Positions 51,340-61,755 of a stretch of 64,000 nucleotides of DNA are shown one piece after another (position 1 is the first letter of the stretch; every line of letters begins with the position of its first letter). The position numbers and the translations under genes are program-made. Source of the stretch: Pseudomonadaceae bacterium (lineage in GTDB: Bacteria > Pseudomonadota > Gammaproteobacteria > Pseudomonadales > Azotimanducaceae); NCBI GenBank assembly GCA_024743175.1, contig JANSXA010000014.1:44744-108743 (forward strand), in the 5' to 3' direction. The notes beneath the pieces were generated by a model. It was not told the origin of the DNA. It ran no database searches and saw only the letters and a program-made list of their open reading frames with translations.

Positions 51340-51552
51340 TTGACCTTGCCCCCAAAACTGGCTCGTTTCTTAGATCAAATCAGCGGCGAACGTGGTTTGC
51401 CTAAAAAGCTGGTCATGGACAATGGCCCTGAGTTTAGGGGTAACGCGAAGTTTTTTTGGTCGCGGCAAATTGACGTAAAACTGCACCTTATTCAACCTGG
51501 CAAACCGACACACAACCAGCGGTTACTTTGTCAGCACAGAGCGTTAGGGTGA
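51340..51552 (+). pseudogene. IS3-family transposase remnant
   Basis: A fragment of about 70 codons that reads LARFLDQISGERGLPKKLVM then DNGPEFRGNAKFFWSRQIDVKLHLIQPGKPTHNQ. It matches the integrase core of IS3-type OrfB with its second catalytic Asp (D-N-G-P-E-F) and the segment before the catalytic Glu, but the sequence diverges before that Glu. No first Asp region, inverted repeats or flanking duplication were found. A decayed insertion next to the broken SDR gene. Confidence 0.8.
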
Positions 51553-51747
51553 AGAGTGGGATTGCCGCGCCAACATGCGTTCGATAGTCGGGCGGCACAT
51601 TTCGCAGCGAAACTGCGTGCCGAGATCGTACAAAATTTCGCCAACATCTTCGCAGCCATCGTCTATGCAGGTCTGTATATCTTGGCGATAGAGATCACTA
51701 CAGGTACAAACTAAATTGGGTTCTTGCGCACGACGATTAAAGTTGAT
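51544..51747 (-). CDS. BFD-like [2Fe-2S] protein without canonical start codon
   Basis: The frame reads NLVCTCSDLYRQDIQTCIDDG, CEDVGEILYDLGTQF, RCEMCRPTIERML: the C-x-C ... C-x2-C pattern and helix pairs of bacterioferritin-associated ferredoxin domains. The frame is closed upstream by TAA near 51798 and contains no ATG, GTG or TTG before the domain. AAGGAAG lies about 8 nt before an ATC at 51747, given here as a nominal start (67 residues). Either a rare start codon is used or the start was lost by mutation. It follows the ferritin-like gene by 117 bp; ferredoxin of this type reduces and releases iron from ferritins. Confidence 0.6.
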   Translation of the reverse strand: MNFNRRAQEPNLVCTCSDLYRQDIQTCIDDGCEDVGEILYDLGTQFRCEMCRPTIERMLARQSHSSP

Positions 51748-51864
51748 TTTCGTTTCTTCCTTTGCAGTGGATATAGTGGTAACCGGTTGGACACTATCAG
51801 TTAAAAGTCTTTAACAAGCCATTGAACTCTTTTCACCTATTACATGAAAAAATTCCCTATCGAA

Positions 51865-52401
51865 CTATTTGACTCGGGTGTGCAAGTATTGTGCACAGTG
51901 TTCAATGTTCGTGATATGAGTATCGCGCATTTCCTCCAGTTCGCGTCTTAGTTCAATATCGCTAATATTGGGAATGGCCTCTTCAAGCGAACGCACCACA
52001 GCCGATTGACCACGATTTAAGAATTCCAATTTGGCGACTAGAGACTCGCGCGATTGAAGCTTTTCGTAAAAAACACCAGTGGCAGAACTGGGTGATTCGC
52101 CTAGCTTACGAATGTGTTTACCCAACATCACGCAATAGCGACCCTCGTCTTTAGCAACCAGCAACAATAGCTCTGCAAGCTTTGGCTCATCACAGTCTTT
52201 GCACATGTCGTTCAAGCCCTGCGCACCGGCACGTTCGCCTTCCAGAAGTTCGTTCAGCAATGCGACAATTTCTTGGTCACTCATATAGACACTCAATTCT
52301 TGCTCTAATTCATGCTGATAACACGGAGACGATGAATACTCTCTCGGCATTTCATGGTCATCATCAGCTCCTTCGGGTGTTGTGTCAGTGACATCGACCA
52401 C
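51865..52401 (-). CDS. Ferritin-like four-helix protein (DUF6306-like)
   Basis: A 178-residue protein. EIVALLNELLEGERAGAQGL has the E-x6-E-R-A-G pattern of ferritin-like helix 1, CDEPKLAELLLLVAKDEGRYCVMLGKHIRKLG has E-x2-H-type ligands of helix 2, and ELEEMRDTHITNIEHCAQYL the last helix. This is close to DUF6306 proteins that accompany NO-detoxification genes. An acidic 40-residue N-terminal extension precedes the domain. It lies 48 bp after the chimeric nsrR gene and before the BFD-like gene. Confidence 0.7.
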   Translation of the reverse strand: MVDVTDTTPEGADDDHEMPREYSSSPCYQHELEQELSVYMSDQEIVALLNELLEGERAGAQGLNDMCKDCDEPKLAELLLLVAKDEGRYCVMLGKHIRKLGESPSSATGVFYEKLQSRESLVAKLEFLNRGQSAVVRSLEEAIPNISDIELRRELEEMRDTHITNIEHCAQYLHTRVK

Positions 52402-52448
52402 TGTAACCTCCAGCAGAAATTGGCGTTATTCTCGATCGCACTTTTTAA

Positions 52449-53063
52449 CTAACTTCCAACAAGTTTGATGAACGCTGAGCGATTCTTGGTTAGGTCGGCA
52501 ATAGTGTAGCCGTCCAGTGTATCCAGAAAAGCATCCGTAGCCTCATCCAAGGCTCCTTTGAGTAGACACGCCGGCAGGAGCGGACAATTGCCTGCGGCAC
52601 AATCAATGACATCTAACGTCACCTCCATGTTGCGAACAACATCACCCACCAAAATGTCTTCGGGTGCCATTGCGAGCGCGATGCCGCCACCTCGGCCTTG
52701 GGTTGATTCCAGGTACTCCAGGCTCGACAATCGATGCACTACCTTCACCAGGTGGTTACGCGAGACGTTATAGCGCGCCGCAATGTCTTTCACCGTTATC
52801 TCCGCCTCATCAATTCTGCCCAATGTGTCTGTTCCGACAAAGTTCTCGGCTTCAATGCCAAGCTCAAAGCCAGGGCGCAAGGCCGCCACTTCTCTTCGAG
52901 CCTTAATTGCTGTTTTGCGTAACGCATAGACGTTCAGCAACGGATTCTCGGCCAAGGCTTTCTGCGTAGCGTCGCCGAGCGTTAAAACTTCTGCTTCCAC
53001 ATAGCCGCTCGCCAGCCATGTGCCTACCAATAGAAGCGCGGCAAATCGTTTTTTGAATTGCAC
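52449..53063 (-). CDS. In-frame chimera: CzcC/TolC N-terminus joined to NsrR (Rrf2) regulator
   Basis: A 204-residue fusion. Residues 1-25 are a signal peptide (LLVGTWLASGYVEAEVLTL), and 26-88 match the start of CzcC/CusC-type outer-membrane factors: LGDATQKALAENPLL, REVAALRPGFELGIEAENF. From about residue 90 it is NsrR: VKDIAARYNVSRNHLVKVVHRL (recognition helix), GRGGGIALA, and Cys155, Cys160, Cys166 in IDCAAGNCPLLPAC for the Fe-S cluster. The first 25 or so residues of NsrR, including the first helix, are missing. A deletion that removed the rest of czcC and the nsrR start explains this, with the junction near 52800. Exported as read, it could not bind DNA; internal starts would lack helix 1. 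Confidence 0.82.
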   Translation of the reverse strand: MQFKKRFAALLLVGTWLASGYVEAEVLTLGDATQKALAENPLLNVYALRKTAIKARREVAALRPGFELGIEAENFVGTDTLGRIDEAEITVKDIAARYNVSRNHLVKVVHRLSSLEYLESTQGRGGGIALAMAPEDILVGDVVRNMEVTLDVIDCAAGNCPLLPACLLKGALDEATDAFLDTLDGYTIADLTKNRSAFIKLVGS

Positions 53064-53123
53064 ATCCTCTCTCCTTTCATGGGGAGCAAATTGGGCACGA
53101 GTTAAGCTCGTGCGCTATCTAAA

Positions 53124-53471
53124 TCAGGAGAGGATTAGCAGGTCGGGGGGAGGCGTCGGGGGTGTGAGGAAAAGGTCCGACAGCCGAGCAGAAAAGGGAA
53201 CTTCTACTTGTTGGTCGGTCGGAACAGAAAGCGTTGCCAGCCCGGAATGCGCGATGCTGGACGAGTGTCCGTGACAACAGTGGTCGCAATGATCTCCGTC
53301 GAGTTCGGAGTCCGATAAGTCTCCGTCGTGCGCATCCAATGCGTGACCGTATTCTTGTACATGGCTTATGGAATCACCGTGCGGTATACCATCCACAACC
53401 ACGTCCGCTGCTCCCTCTATACTCGCGATGAGGAAGGACAACAGGGCGAGTTTGCACATGAAAGACCGCAT
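53124..53471 (-). CDS. Small secreted His/Cys-rich protein, CzcI-like
   Basis: A 115-residue protein with a signal peptide (CKLALLSFLIASIEGAA) and a metal-binding type cluster DGDHCDHCCHGHSSS. The C-terminus PPTPPPDLL is typical of CzcI-like proteins that head czc/cus heavy-metal efflux operons. It lies 60 bp before the chimeric gene, whose 5' part is CzcC, so both are relics of a czcIC.. operon whose czcBA part is missing here. Confidence 0.65.
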   Translation of the reverse strand: MRSFMCKLALLSFLIASIEGAADVVVDGIPHGDSISHVQEYGHALDAHDGDLSDSELDGDHCDHCCHGHSSSIAHSGLATLSVPTDQQVEVPFSARLSDLFLTPPTPPPDLLILS

Positions 53472-53589
53472 AATGCCTAGCTTAGCCTAGATTGTGGCGG
53501 TGTACCTGGCTATGGTTCACAGGGTCGGACCCATAATCAGAACAACCCGCCATCATTCTGACTCCTCGATATCCAGCGGCTCGCCCACT

Positions 53590-53808
53590 TTAGCCGAAGC
53601 TCTTGACGCGCCGATGAATTGAGCGGATGAGGTACAGCGTTGCATATTGAGGGAATTCGTCGGCGGGATCGAACTCATCCGCATAACCCTCCAGCAACGC
53701 CAGTAGATGCCCTTCAACTAGTTCATTCGATGTGGTGGGGGCATTGATCGCATCTGCTACAGTAACCAGCTGGGTCCAGAATCGATCGCTCATGGCAAGC
53801 CGCTTCAC
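53590..53808 (-). CDS. Small protein coupled to rnk (72 aa)
   Basis: A 72-residue helical protein, MKRLAMSDRFWTQLVTVADA and then TSNELVEGHLLALLEGYADE. Its GTG start overlaps the rnk stop (GTGA), so translation is probably coupled; an ATG five codons later is an alternative. No family recognised. Confidence 0.55.
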   Translation of the reverse strand: MKRLAMSDRFWTQLVTVADAINAPTTSNELVEGHLLALLEGYADEFDPADEFPQYATLYLIRSIHRRVKSFG

Positions 53809-54197
53809 AATGGTTCGCTGTGGTGATTTTCGACACTAACCACTTCAAGTGTGCGATTTTTGCCGTTTGGTACAGGCCATTCAATGACCTCTCCAACCCG
53901 CAAGCCAATGAGTGCCGCCCCTACAGGCGCCAGGATTGAGACACTTTTCTCGATATGGCTGGTCTCCTCTGGATACACCAGGCGCACAGTGGACTCTGCA
54001 TGAGTATGCGCGTCACGGAACGTGACAGCAGAATTCATTCTGACAACGTCATTGGGCAATGCGTCGTTGGACACAACAGTTGCTGCATCAAGTTCGTCGA
54101 ACAACAGTTCAACGCTTTTGGGGTCGGCTCTTTTGAGTACGGACTGCAAACGATGATTGTCACGCTCACAGATTAAAACTGATCGATAAGAAACCAA
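53805..54197 (-). CDS. rnk: Rnk-like nucleoside diphosphate kinase regulator (GreA/B C-terminal fold)
   Basis: A 130-residue protein. The C-terminal half is the FKBP-like fold of GreA/GreB: VRLVYPEE, VSILAPVGAALIGLRVGEVIEWPVPNGKNRTLEVVSV. The N-terminal half (CERDNHRLQSVLKRADPKSVELLFDELDAATVV) is the short coiled coil of Rnk, lacking the catalytic acidic tip of GreA. Rnk binds RNA polymerase and affects Ndk levels. A 254-bp gap upstream holds a perfect hairpin at 54243-54276. Confidence 0.82.
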   Translation of the reverse strand: MVSYRSVLICERDNHRLQSVLKRADPKSVELLFDELDAATVVSNDALPNDVVRMNSAVTFRDAHTHAESTVRLVYPEETSHIEKSVSILAPVGAALIGLRVGEVIEWPVPNGKNRTLEVVSVENHHSEPL

Positions 54198-54242
54198 GAG
54201 ACTTCTCCTGACTGAGAAAAAAAATGTATTTGCTAGCGTAGT

Positions 54243-54276
54243 GGCGACTGAGGTGCCGCTGCTGGCCTCAGTCGCC
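54243..54276. repeat. Perfect 11-bp inverted repeat between nnrS and rnk
   Basis: GGCGACTGAGG (54243-54253) and CCTCAGTCGCC (54266-54276) are perfectly complementary with a 12-nt loop. It lies about 175 bp after the nnrS stop and 45 bp before the rnk start on the minus strand. On that strand a run of A then T-rich DNA (54215-54235) follows about 10 bp later, so termination of the nnrS transcript is possible but not clear. Confidence 0.55.
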
Positions 54277-54451
54277 TCTGGAAAGGGTCGCCGTTGTTAC
54301 AAGTGCAACAGTACCTTGGGGGTGCTGTTGATTGTGAATGGCGGATGTGGGAAAGCGTTGCATAAGGCAATCGTACGCGTTCTAAGTGGCCGCTGGAAGG
54401 GGCAAGAATCTTAGGTAACGATGATATCCTGCCAAAGCTCGTGTTAACGCT

Positions 54452-55630
54452 TTAACCGGCTTGTCCGTCGATACGAGGTCTTACAAGCATTGGCCCGTAG
54501 CGCGCCAGGAAAACCGCAAAGGCCAATACGTAAAGTGATCCGGATAGCGTCACGAGGCTTGCATAGTTGACCGGATCCACATGTGTTGCCGCCACCCGAC
54601 TGATTGCTGCCAATTGCAGCAGCGCAAACGCGGCTATCTCAACAGGACCGGCCACCAGGACGCGACCAGTATGACCCAGCGCACTGCGCATCATCATGGC
54701 CAGCATCAGACTGGACATCGCTCCGATTGTCAGCGCATGTGTCGCCGCGGTTGCGGGTAACAGTTCCAGTGCTGCCAGCCCACGCAGGCTCAATGCCAGG
54801 GGTATCCAGAGGTACGCTATGGGCAGCATGATCAAAAGCGCATTGCGATAGCCGGGATGTACATCCCAGCGCCACAGGCGCACGCCATGCGCAAGCGCTG
54901 CGATGAAAAGGATAGCTGACCAAGTTGCAGGTTGCGGGGTGTACAGTGGTGCGACTAGGTCTACGAACAACACCAGTATCAGGCTGCCGATCGCGAGCGC
55001 TTCTAGTATCGCAGATGGTCGGGGTTGGGCATTGGGGACAGCGTTTGCTGTGAAAGCAGGAATAACCCGACCACTCATAATGGCCATCAGAATGACAATA
55101 ATATCTATCCCGACCACACTGGCGACTGAGATGAATTCTGCGGGTATTAACCCGTTGTATGCCATGTGATACATGATGTTTGCCCCACTCAAGCCTGCCA
55201 GAACCAACAGTAGTTTTAAGTTTCTGGTGTTTCCGCTGCGCAAGATGGGTAAAGCAATAACAGCAGCCAGTGCAGGCATGAAGATGACGTCGATCAACGC
55301 GGCTGGAATTGCAGGGCCTGTGAACGCCAGGATACGCCCTGCAATCCACAAGCATCCCAAGTTTGCCAGCCCCAAATTGGTCGGCGTTGCGAGGCCTGTC
55401 CAGTTGCGCACTGCAGTCAGCAGGAATCCAGCGATGACCGCCGGAGCAAACCCGAACAGCATTTCATGTTGGTGCCAGGAGAGTCCTATTAGATAACCCT
55501 CAATGGTTATGTGACCCTGGTAGGCCAATAACCACGCAGGAACGGCGATCAGCGCAAACAACCCCGCCAACAAATAGAATGGTCGGAATCCCAATGCCAG
55601 GAGCGGTATCTTCATTGATTCAGTAGTCAT
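54452..55630 (-). CDS. nnrS: NnrS family heme-copper membrane protein
   Basis: A 392-residue protein with about 12 membrane spans. It starts LLALGFRPFYLLAGLFALIAVPAWL and has SWHQHEMLFGFAPAVIAGFLLTAVRNWTG, MYHMAYNG, MSGRVIPAFTANA, and HALTIGAMSSLMLAMMMRSALGHTGR, all NnrS hallmarks with His residues that may bind heme and copper. NnrS relieves NO stress, chiefly by protecting against formation of dinitrosyl iron complexes. It is last in the operon with the cytochrome cd1 gene, 12 bp after the TonB receptor gene. Confidence 0.93.
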   Translation of the reverse strand: MTTESMKIPLLALGFRPFYLLAGLFALIAVPAWLLAYQGHITIEGYLIGLSWHQHEMLFGFAPAVIAGFLLTAVRNWTGLATPTNLGLANLGCLWIAGRILAFTGPAIPAALIDVIFMPALAAVIALPILRSGNTRNLKLLLVLAGLSGANIMYHMAYNGLIPAEFISVASVVGIDIIVILMAIMSGRVIPAFTANAVPNAQPRPSAILEALAIGSLILVLFVDLVAPLYTPQPATWSAILFIAALAHGVRLWRWDVHPGYRNALLIMLPIAYLWIPLALSLRGLAALELLPATAATHALTIGAMSSLMLAMMMRSALGHTGRVLVAGPVEIAAFALLQLAAISRVAATHVDPVNYASLVTLSGSLYVLAFAVFLARYGPMLVRPRIDGQAG

Positions 55631-55642
55631 GACGTCCTGATC

Positions 55643-58006
55643 TTAGTTTGCGAGGTGGAATTTAACCGTTAAACCCGTTTGACGGCCTCGGGGTAAGCTA
55701 AGCGCAAACCCCCTTGGGCTGTTGCTTGCGCGCTCAACACCCTGTTGCGGGAAACTTGGTAATGTGCCGCTGCGATTGTCCAGGAAACGCAAAATGTCGT
55801 TAGCTGTACGTTCGTCAAACAGGTTATCCACCCAGAGGTTCAAATCCCAGCGCCCCCAGCGCAGGCCGGTCCGCAGCCCAGCGATGTGTCTGCTACCTGT
55901 GCCTATCAAATTGTGTTCTTGGGCAAATTTTGAAGATTCAAAACTATAGCTTGCGTTTGTGTACCAGGTTGTTGAGTCGCTAACTTTGCGTTCATAAAGC
56001 GCAATCAGAGAAAACATGTGTGTTGGCGTGCGTGGTAGGCGGTTACCGTTAACGTTGCCTAGTGCCTTATTCTGGGCAATGCTGCCGTCGCTACCGCGGC
56101 GGTCAGCCTCCTCGCTGCTGATATAGTCCTTGTACACAGCGCGAGTATAACTGTAGCTGACTGCGACACTCAGATTATTGGTCAGGATGGCAGAGGCTTC
56201 TAATTCTGCGCCCCAGATCGCGCTGCGTCCTATGTTAGTTATGAGTGACGCGGTGGCCCCACTTGCGAGTTCGACCAACTGGGTTAACTGTTGTTTATCG
56301 ACATCCATATAGTAGATGGCGATGCCGCTCGATAAGTAATCAGACCACTGGGTTTTCGCCCCCACCTCATAACTCCAGATCTTTTCTTCACTGACATTAC
56401 GCCGAGATTCGTCTGGTGCATCGACATTAAAAGTGCCTGGTTTAGAGCCTTTTGCAATACTCAGATAGTAGTTGCCAAGCTGTGAGCTCAGGTAGCGAAG
56501 CGTGAAACGTGGTGTCAGGCTTTTGAAGGTCGCATTTAGTGGGGATGGCTGCACGATTGTATTGTCAGCATCATTACGCCGATTGATCAAAGTAATCTCA
56601 TCTCGCGCATATCGCAGTTCAACTGAGGTTGTCCAATTGTTGCTCAGTTTCCAAAGCACGCTGCCGAAGATTGCAGAATTGCCAATCTTTTCTTCGCTGA
56701 GGTTGTTGAAGCTCGGTGCGATAATGATGTTCCCGGCCGCATCGCGGAATACGCGTCTTTTATTTAGATCATTAAGTCTACCTGTGTAGTGGTAGAGACC
56801 CAGTGACCAATTGAAGTTGCGCAAGAGTGGGGATGTCAGGCGCAATTCCTGAGAAAAGTCAATTTGTTCGATATCTTCAACACTGTTGAAGAAGCCGGGC
56901 AAAAAGGGCAGTGGTTCATAGCCGGCAAACGAGCCATCAATGCCGCGTTCTAGATCATCATCGATGTAGCCGGTTAGACTGCGAATTTCGTAGCCACTGG
57001 CCAATTGCCAGCCGACATTCAAAGCTGCACGATAACGATGCAGGCGTACGCCAGCACCACCGGCTGCGTCCAGAAGGTCGGTCGCGAGAGTAACTCGTTC
57101 TGCTTCTACTGAGGTACCTGAGAAGTATTCGCGCGCACGCGGCGTCGCTGCTGTGCGGAAGCAGCAGTTATTGAGTTCGCGGGGCTGAAGGAAACTTGCG
57201 AAATGCCCATCGTCGGTTCTGTTCCATCCAAGCTGCAAAACAACGTCGACAAGGTCGGTTGGGCTCCAGTACAGTGAACCTGAAAGATCGTCGCTTTGTT
57301 CGTCGCCAATTTTTCGCCCCGTTATTGTATTGGTGTACTCGCCTTCGTACTCCTGTCGGCTGGCACCTAAATAGAACTGCAGCGCATTACCGTAAAGAGG
57401 GCCGCTGAGCCATGCGCTGGTTTGCAGAGTGCCGTGTTCTGCGGTTGTAACTTTTGCGCCGCCGTCTAGCTCGTTGCCTGGCTTGCCGGTGACATAATTG
57501 ATTGCACCGGCATAGGTTCCGCGTCCGTACAGGGCAGTCTGCGGACCTCGAACAATTTCAACTCGTTCGAGATTAAAAAGCGCGCTGGACTGTATTGAGC
57601 CACCAAGGTAAATGCCGTCAATAAATGTCGCGGCTGAAGAAGTGTTGGCGATGCCATTGCGGATGGTGGTAAGGCCGCGGATATTGGGTCGGTCCGAACT
57701 GGGTTGGCGACCGGTAGCAGAATCGAATGAGAAGCCAGGCGTAAATCGCGCAAGCTCGCTTAACCTGGTGAGACCTATCGTATCGATTGTGTCTTGCGTA
57801 AATGCGGAAACCGATAAAGGTACGTGTAGTTTTGACTCTGAACGACGCCGAGCGGTAACAACAATTTCTTCCATTGGCGAACGATCAAGTTCCTGTTGAA
57901 TCGCTGCAGGGAGTGGCGCCGCTATCGCGATGCTACACATCAGGAAGCCTAGCGTGGCAGAAATGTAGGCACAGCTAGCTGCAATGCTGAGGAACTTATC
58001 TGACAT
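55643..58006 (-). CDS. TonB-dependent outer-membrane receptor
   Basis: A 787-residue receptor with signal peptide. MEEIVVTARRRSESKLHVPLSVSAF is the TonB box and plug start; RPNIRGL and GPQTALYGRGTYAGAINYVTGKP are plug motifs; the barrel ends in LTVKFHLAN, without the usual final Phe but with a hydrophobic close. The substrate cannot be read from sequence; proximity to NirS-like and NnrS suggests a metal, heme or cofactor needed for NO/nitrite metabolism, as a guess. Its ATG overlaps the porin stop (TAATG). Confidence 0.9.
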   Translation of the reverse strand: MSDKFLSIAASCAYISATLGFLMCSIAIAAPLPAAIQQELDRSPMEEIVVTARRRSESKLHVPLSVSAFTQDTIDTIGLTRLSELARFTPGFSFDSATGRQPSSDRPNIRGLTTIRNGIANTSSAATFIDGIYLGGSIQSSALFNLERVEIVRGPQTALYGRGTYAGAINYVTGKPGNELDGGAKVTTAEHGTLQTSAWLSGPLYGNALQFYLGASRQEYEGEYTNTITGRKIGDEQSDDLSGSLYWSPTDLVDVVLQLGWNRTDDGHFASFLQPRELNNCCFRTAATPRAREYFSGTSVEAERVTLATDLLDAAGGAGVRLHRYRAALNVGWQLASGYEIRSLTGYIDDDLERGIDGSFAGYEPLPFLPGFFNSVEDIEQIDFSQELRLTSPLLRNFNWSLGLYHYTGRLNDLNKRRVFRDAAGNIIIAPSFNNLSEEKIGNSAIFGSVLWKLSNNWTTSVELRYARDEITLINRRNDADNTIVQPSPLNATFKSLTPRFTLRYLSSQLGNYYLSIAKGSKPGTFNVDAPDESRRNVSEEKIWSYEVGAKTQWSDYLSSGIAIYYMDVDKQQLTQLVELASGATASLITNIGRSAIWGAELEASAILTNNLSVAVSYSYTRAVYKDYISSEEADRRGSDGSIAQNKALGNVNGNRLPRTPTHMFSLIALYERKVSDSTTWYTNASYSFESSKFAQEHNLIGTGSRHIAGLRTGLRWGRWDLNLWVDNLFDERTANDILRFLDNRSGTLPSFPQQGVERASNSPRGFALSLPRGRQTGLTVKFHLAN

Positions 58007-59229
58007 TAAAAGTCAGCAGACAGCATCAGCCAGACTTTGGTGATATCAGCCAGAAAATCTGCATCCGAGTCGAATATGGCCACGCCAGCAAGCAAGGAAT
58101 ATTGCGGATGGATCTTCCATACTCCAAACAGATCTAACTCGTCGCCAAAGTTCTTCCTGTCAGCATCGGCTTCGAAATCATGATAAGTCAGCGTGAGTTT
58201 TCCCCCCAGAGCTTTTGTACTCAGATCGATATACTTGTCTTGTAAACCAGTACCCGGGGTGCGCAAGAACTGATCGGCGCGACCATTGAATGCGTGGAGA
58301 GTGGCTAACGGCGTTTGAAACGCTTGGCCGAATGCTGCGGGCTGATTGCCACTTCCACCTAACTTCTCATACCCTGCGGTCAGGGCTAAATCGTGCCAAT
58401 CAAAGCCGGCTGCAATGTGCAGATAGTTTTCTCCATAACTGTCCGGATTGTTCTTATATTCATTCTGCCGAGCAAGTTCGGCCACGTATCTCATTGCAGC
58501 TGAATCGCCGATGCGTCCGCTCAAGCGCAACCCAAGCGTTCTGTTTGATAGTTCTGGCGCCTCATCGAAATCAAGCCAGTAGCCATAGGTCATGATGTCC
58601 AGCGCGGGGCTGATCGTCCAACTCGCGTCGAACATGTGTGTTTTGCTGTTGAGACTCGCGGCCGGGATGCCGTCTTCAGGACCAAATATCCGCTTGATGC
58701 GATCTACATAGGCGTAGTAAACCTGCAGCTTATCCGAAATGGCGTAATCTACTGATGCAGCGTCGTAGGTCTGTTCATTCTGGCGCCATACAACATTGCC
58801 AACGAATCGAGCGTTCTCGCGCACTATCCTCTGTCGACCCAATACAATCGTGCTGTTATCTAATCCAGTGTATGTAATAGAGGCCAGGTTTAAGTCTGTA
58901 CCCTTTGGGTCAGCGACCACTGGGTATCCGGTTTTGCCGTTGCGCGTATCGTTGAAGTTGCCGCTGGCCAGCGGCCGGAGGTCGTCAACGTTCAAAGTCA
59001 GAAAAGTATTTTTAAATTCGGCTGTCGTGAACTGCAGCCTTGTTCGCAGGGTTGATGCGTTTGCGATGTGATGTTCAAACGGTACACCGCTGTAGTTAAC
59101 TGTCTCCTGGTCGACATGTTCGTAGCGATATCTTAAGCCGACAGTGAAAACGCCATGTGTAAACGCCTGGGAAACACTTGAGACCTGGTCGGACGGTTCA
59201 ACTTCCGCCAAGGCCTGAACGGCAGCCAA
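58006..59229 (-). CDS. Alginate-export-like porin; start codon unclear
   Basis: An outer-membrane protein of 407 or more residues. RYRYEHVDQETVNYSGVPFEHHIANASTLRTRLQFTT resembles the start of AlgE-type/porin_10 barrels, followed by repeated strands and a C-terminal VWLMLSADF with terminal Phe. The TTG at 59229 is the first normal start codon, but the frame is open to 59301 and the codons before it encode RRLLKIAGIGFTLAAVQALA, a good signal peptide. Translation thus probably begins at a CTG (59259 or 59256) or at an ATT (59292) that overlaps the TAA of the cytochrome gene. Coordinates show the TTG only as a minimum. Confidence 0.75.
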   Translation of the reverse strand: MAAVQALAEVEPSDQVSSVSQAFTHGVFTVGLRYRYEHVDQETVNYSGVPFEHHIANASTLRTRLQFTTAEFKNTFLTLNVDDLRPLASGNFNDTRNGKTGYPVVADPKGTDLNLASITYTGLDNSTIVLGRQRIVRENARFVGNVVWRQNEQTYDAASVDYAISDKLQVYYAYVDRIKRIFGPEDGIPAASLNSKTHMFDASWTISPALDIMTYGYWLDFDEAPELSNRTLGLRLSGRIGDSAAMRYVAELARQNEYKNNPDSYGENYLHIAAGFDWHDLALTAGYEKLGGSGNQPAAFGQAFQTPLATLHAFNGRADQFLRTPGTGLQDKYIDLSTKALGGKLTLTYHDFEADADRKNFGDELDLFGVWKIHPQYSLLAGVAIFDSDADFLADITKVWLMLSADF

Positions 59230-59287
59230 GGTGAAACCGATGCCTGCAATCTTCAGCAGGCGTCGGTACTTTACGTCAGTCCAGGGA

Positions 59288-61477
<2,190 letters not shown>

Positions 61478-61755
61478 CTATTCCCGTTAAATCATGTTGG
61501 TAGGTAAAGTTCATTGCGATAAGGGATTCCCACGACTTGCGGAATGCTCATGAAGACCGAAAACCAACTCCATTGCTCTATCAGCCCCTCCGTACAGGTA
61601 ACGACGAAGCAGGCCCCGTCATGCACCCGAAGATGTGAACCAGGTAGCAGACTGTATGGGATCACCTGCTAACGTTATGAAACAACAGTTAAAAACTGCG
61701 TACCGTCGTGCTTGTTGCGACGCCGCAGATATTTGCGTGCAAGGATGCAGATTAC

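Noticed and set aside
54639..55355. Minus-strand 238-codon open frame within nnrS
   Set aside because: It is out of frame with the clear NnrS protein and is rich in His, Arg and Cys, as expected of a shadow frame.
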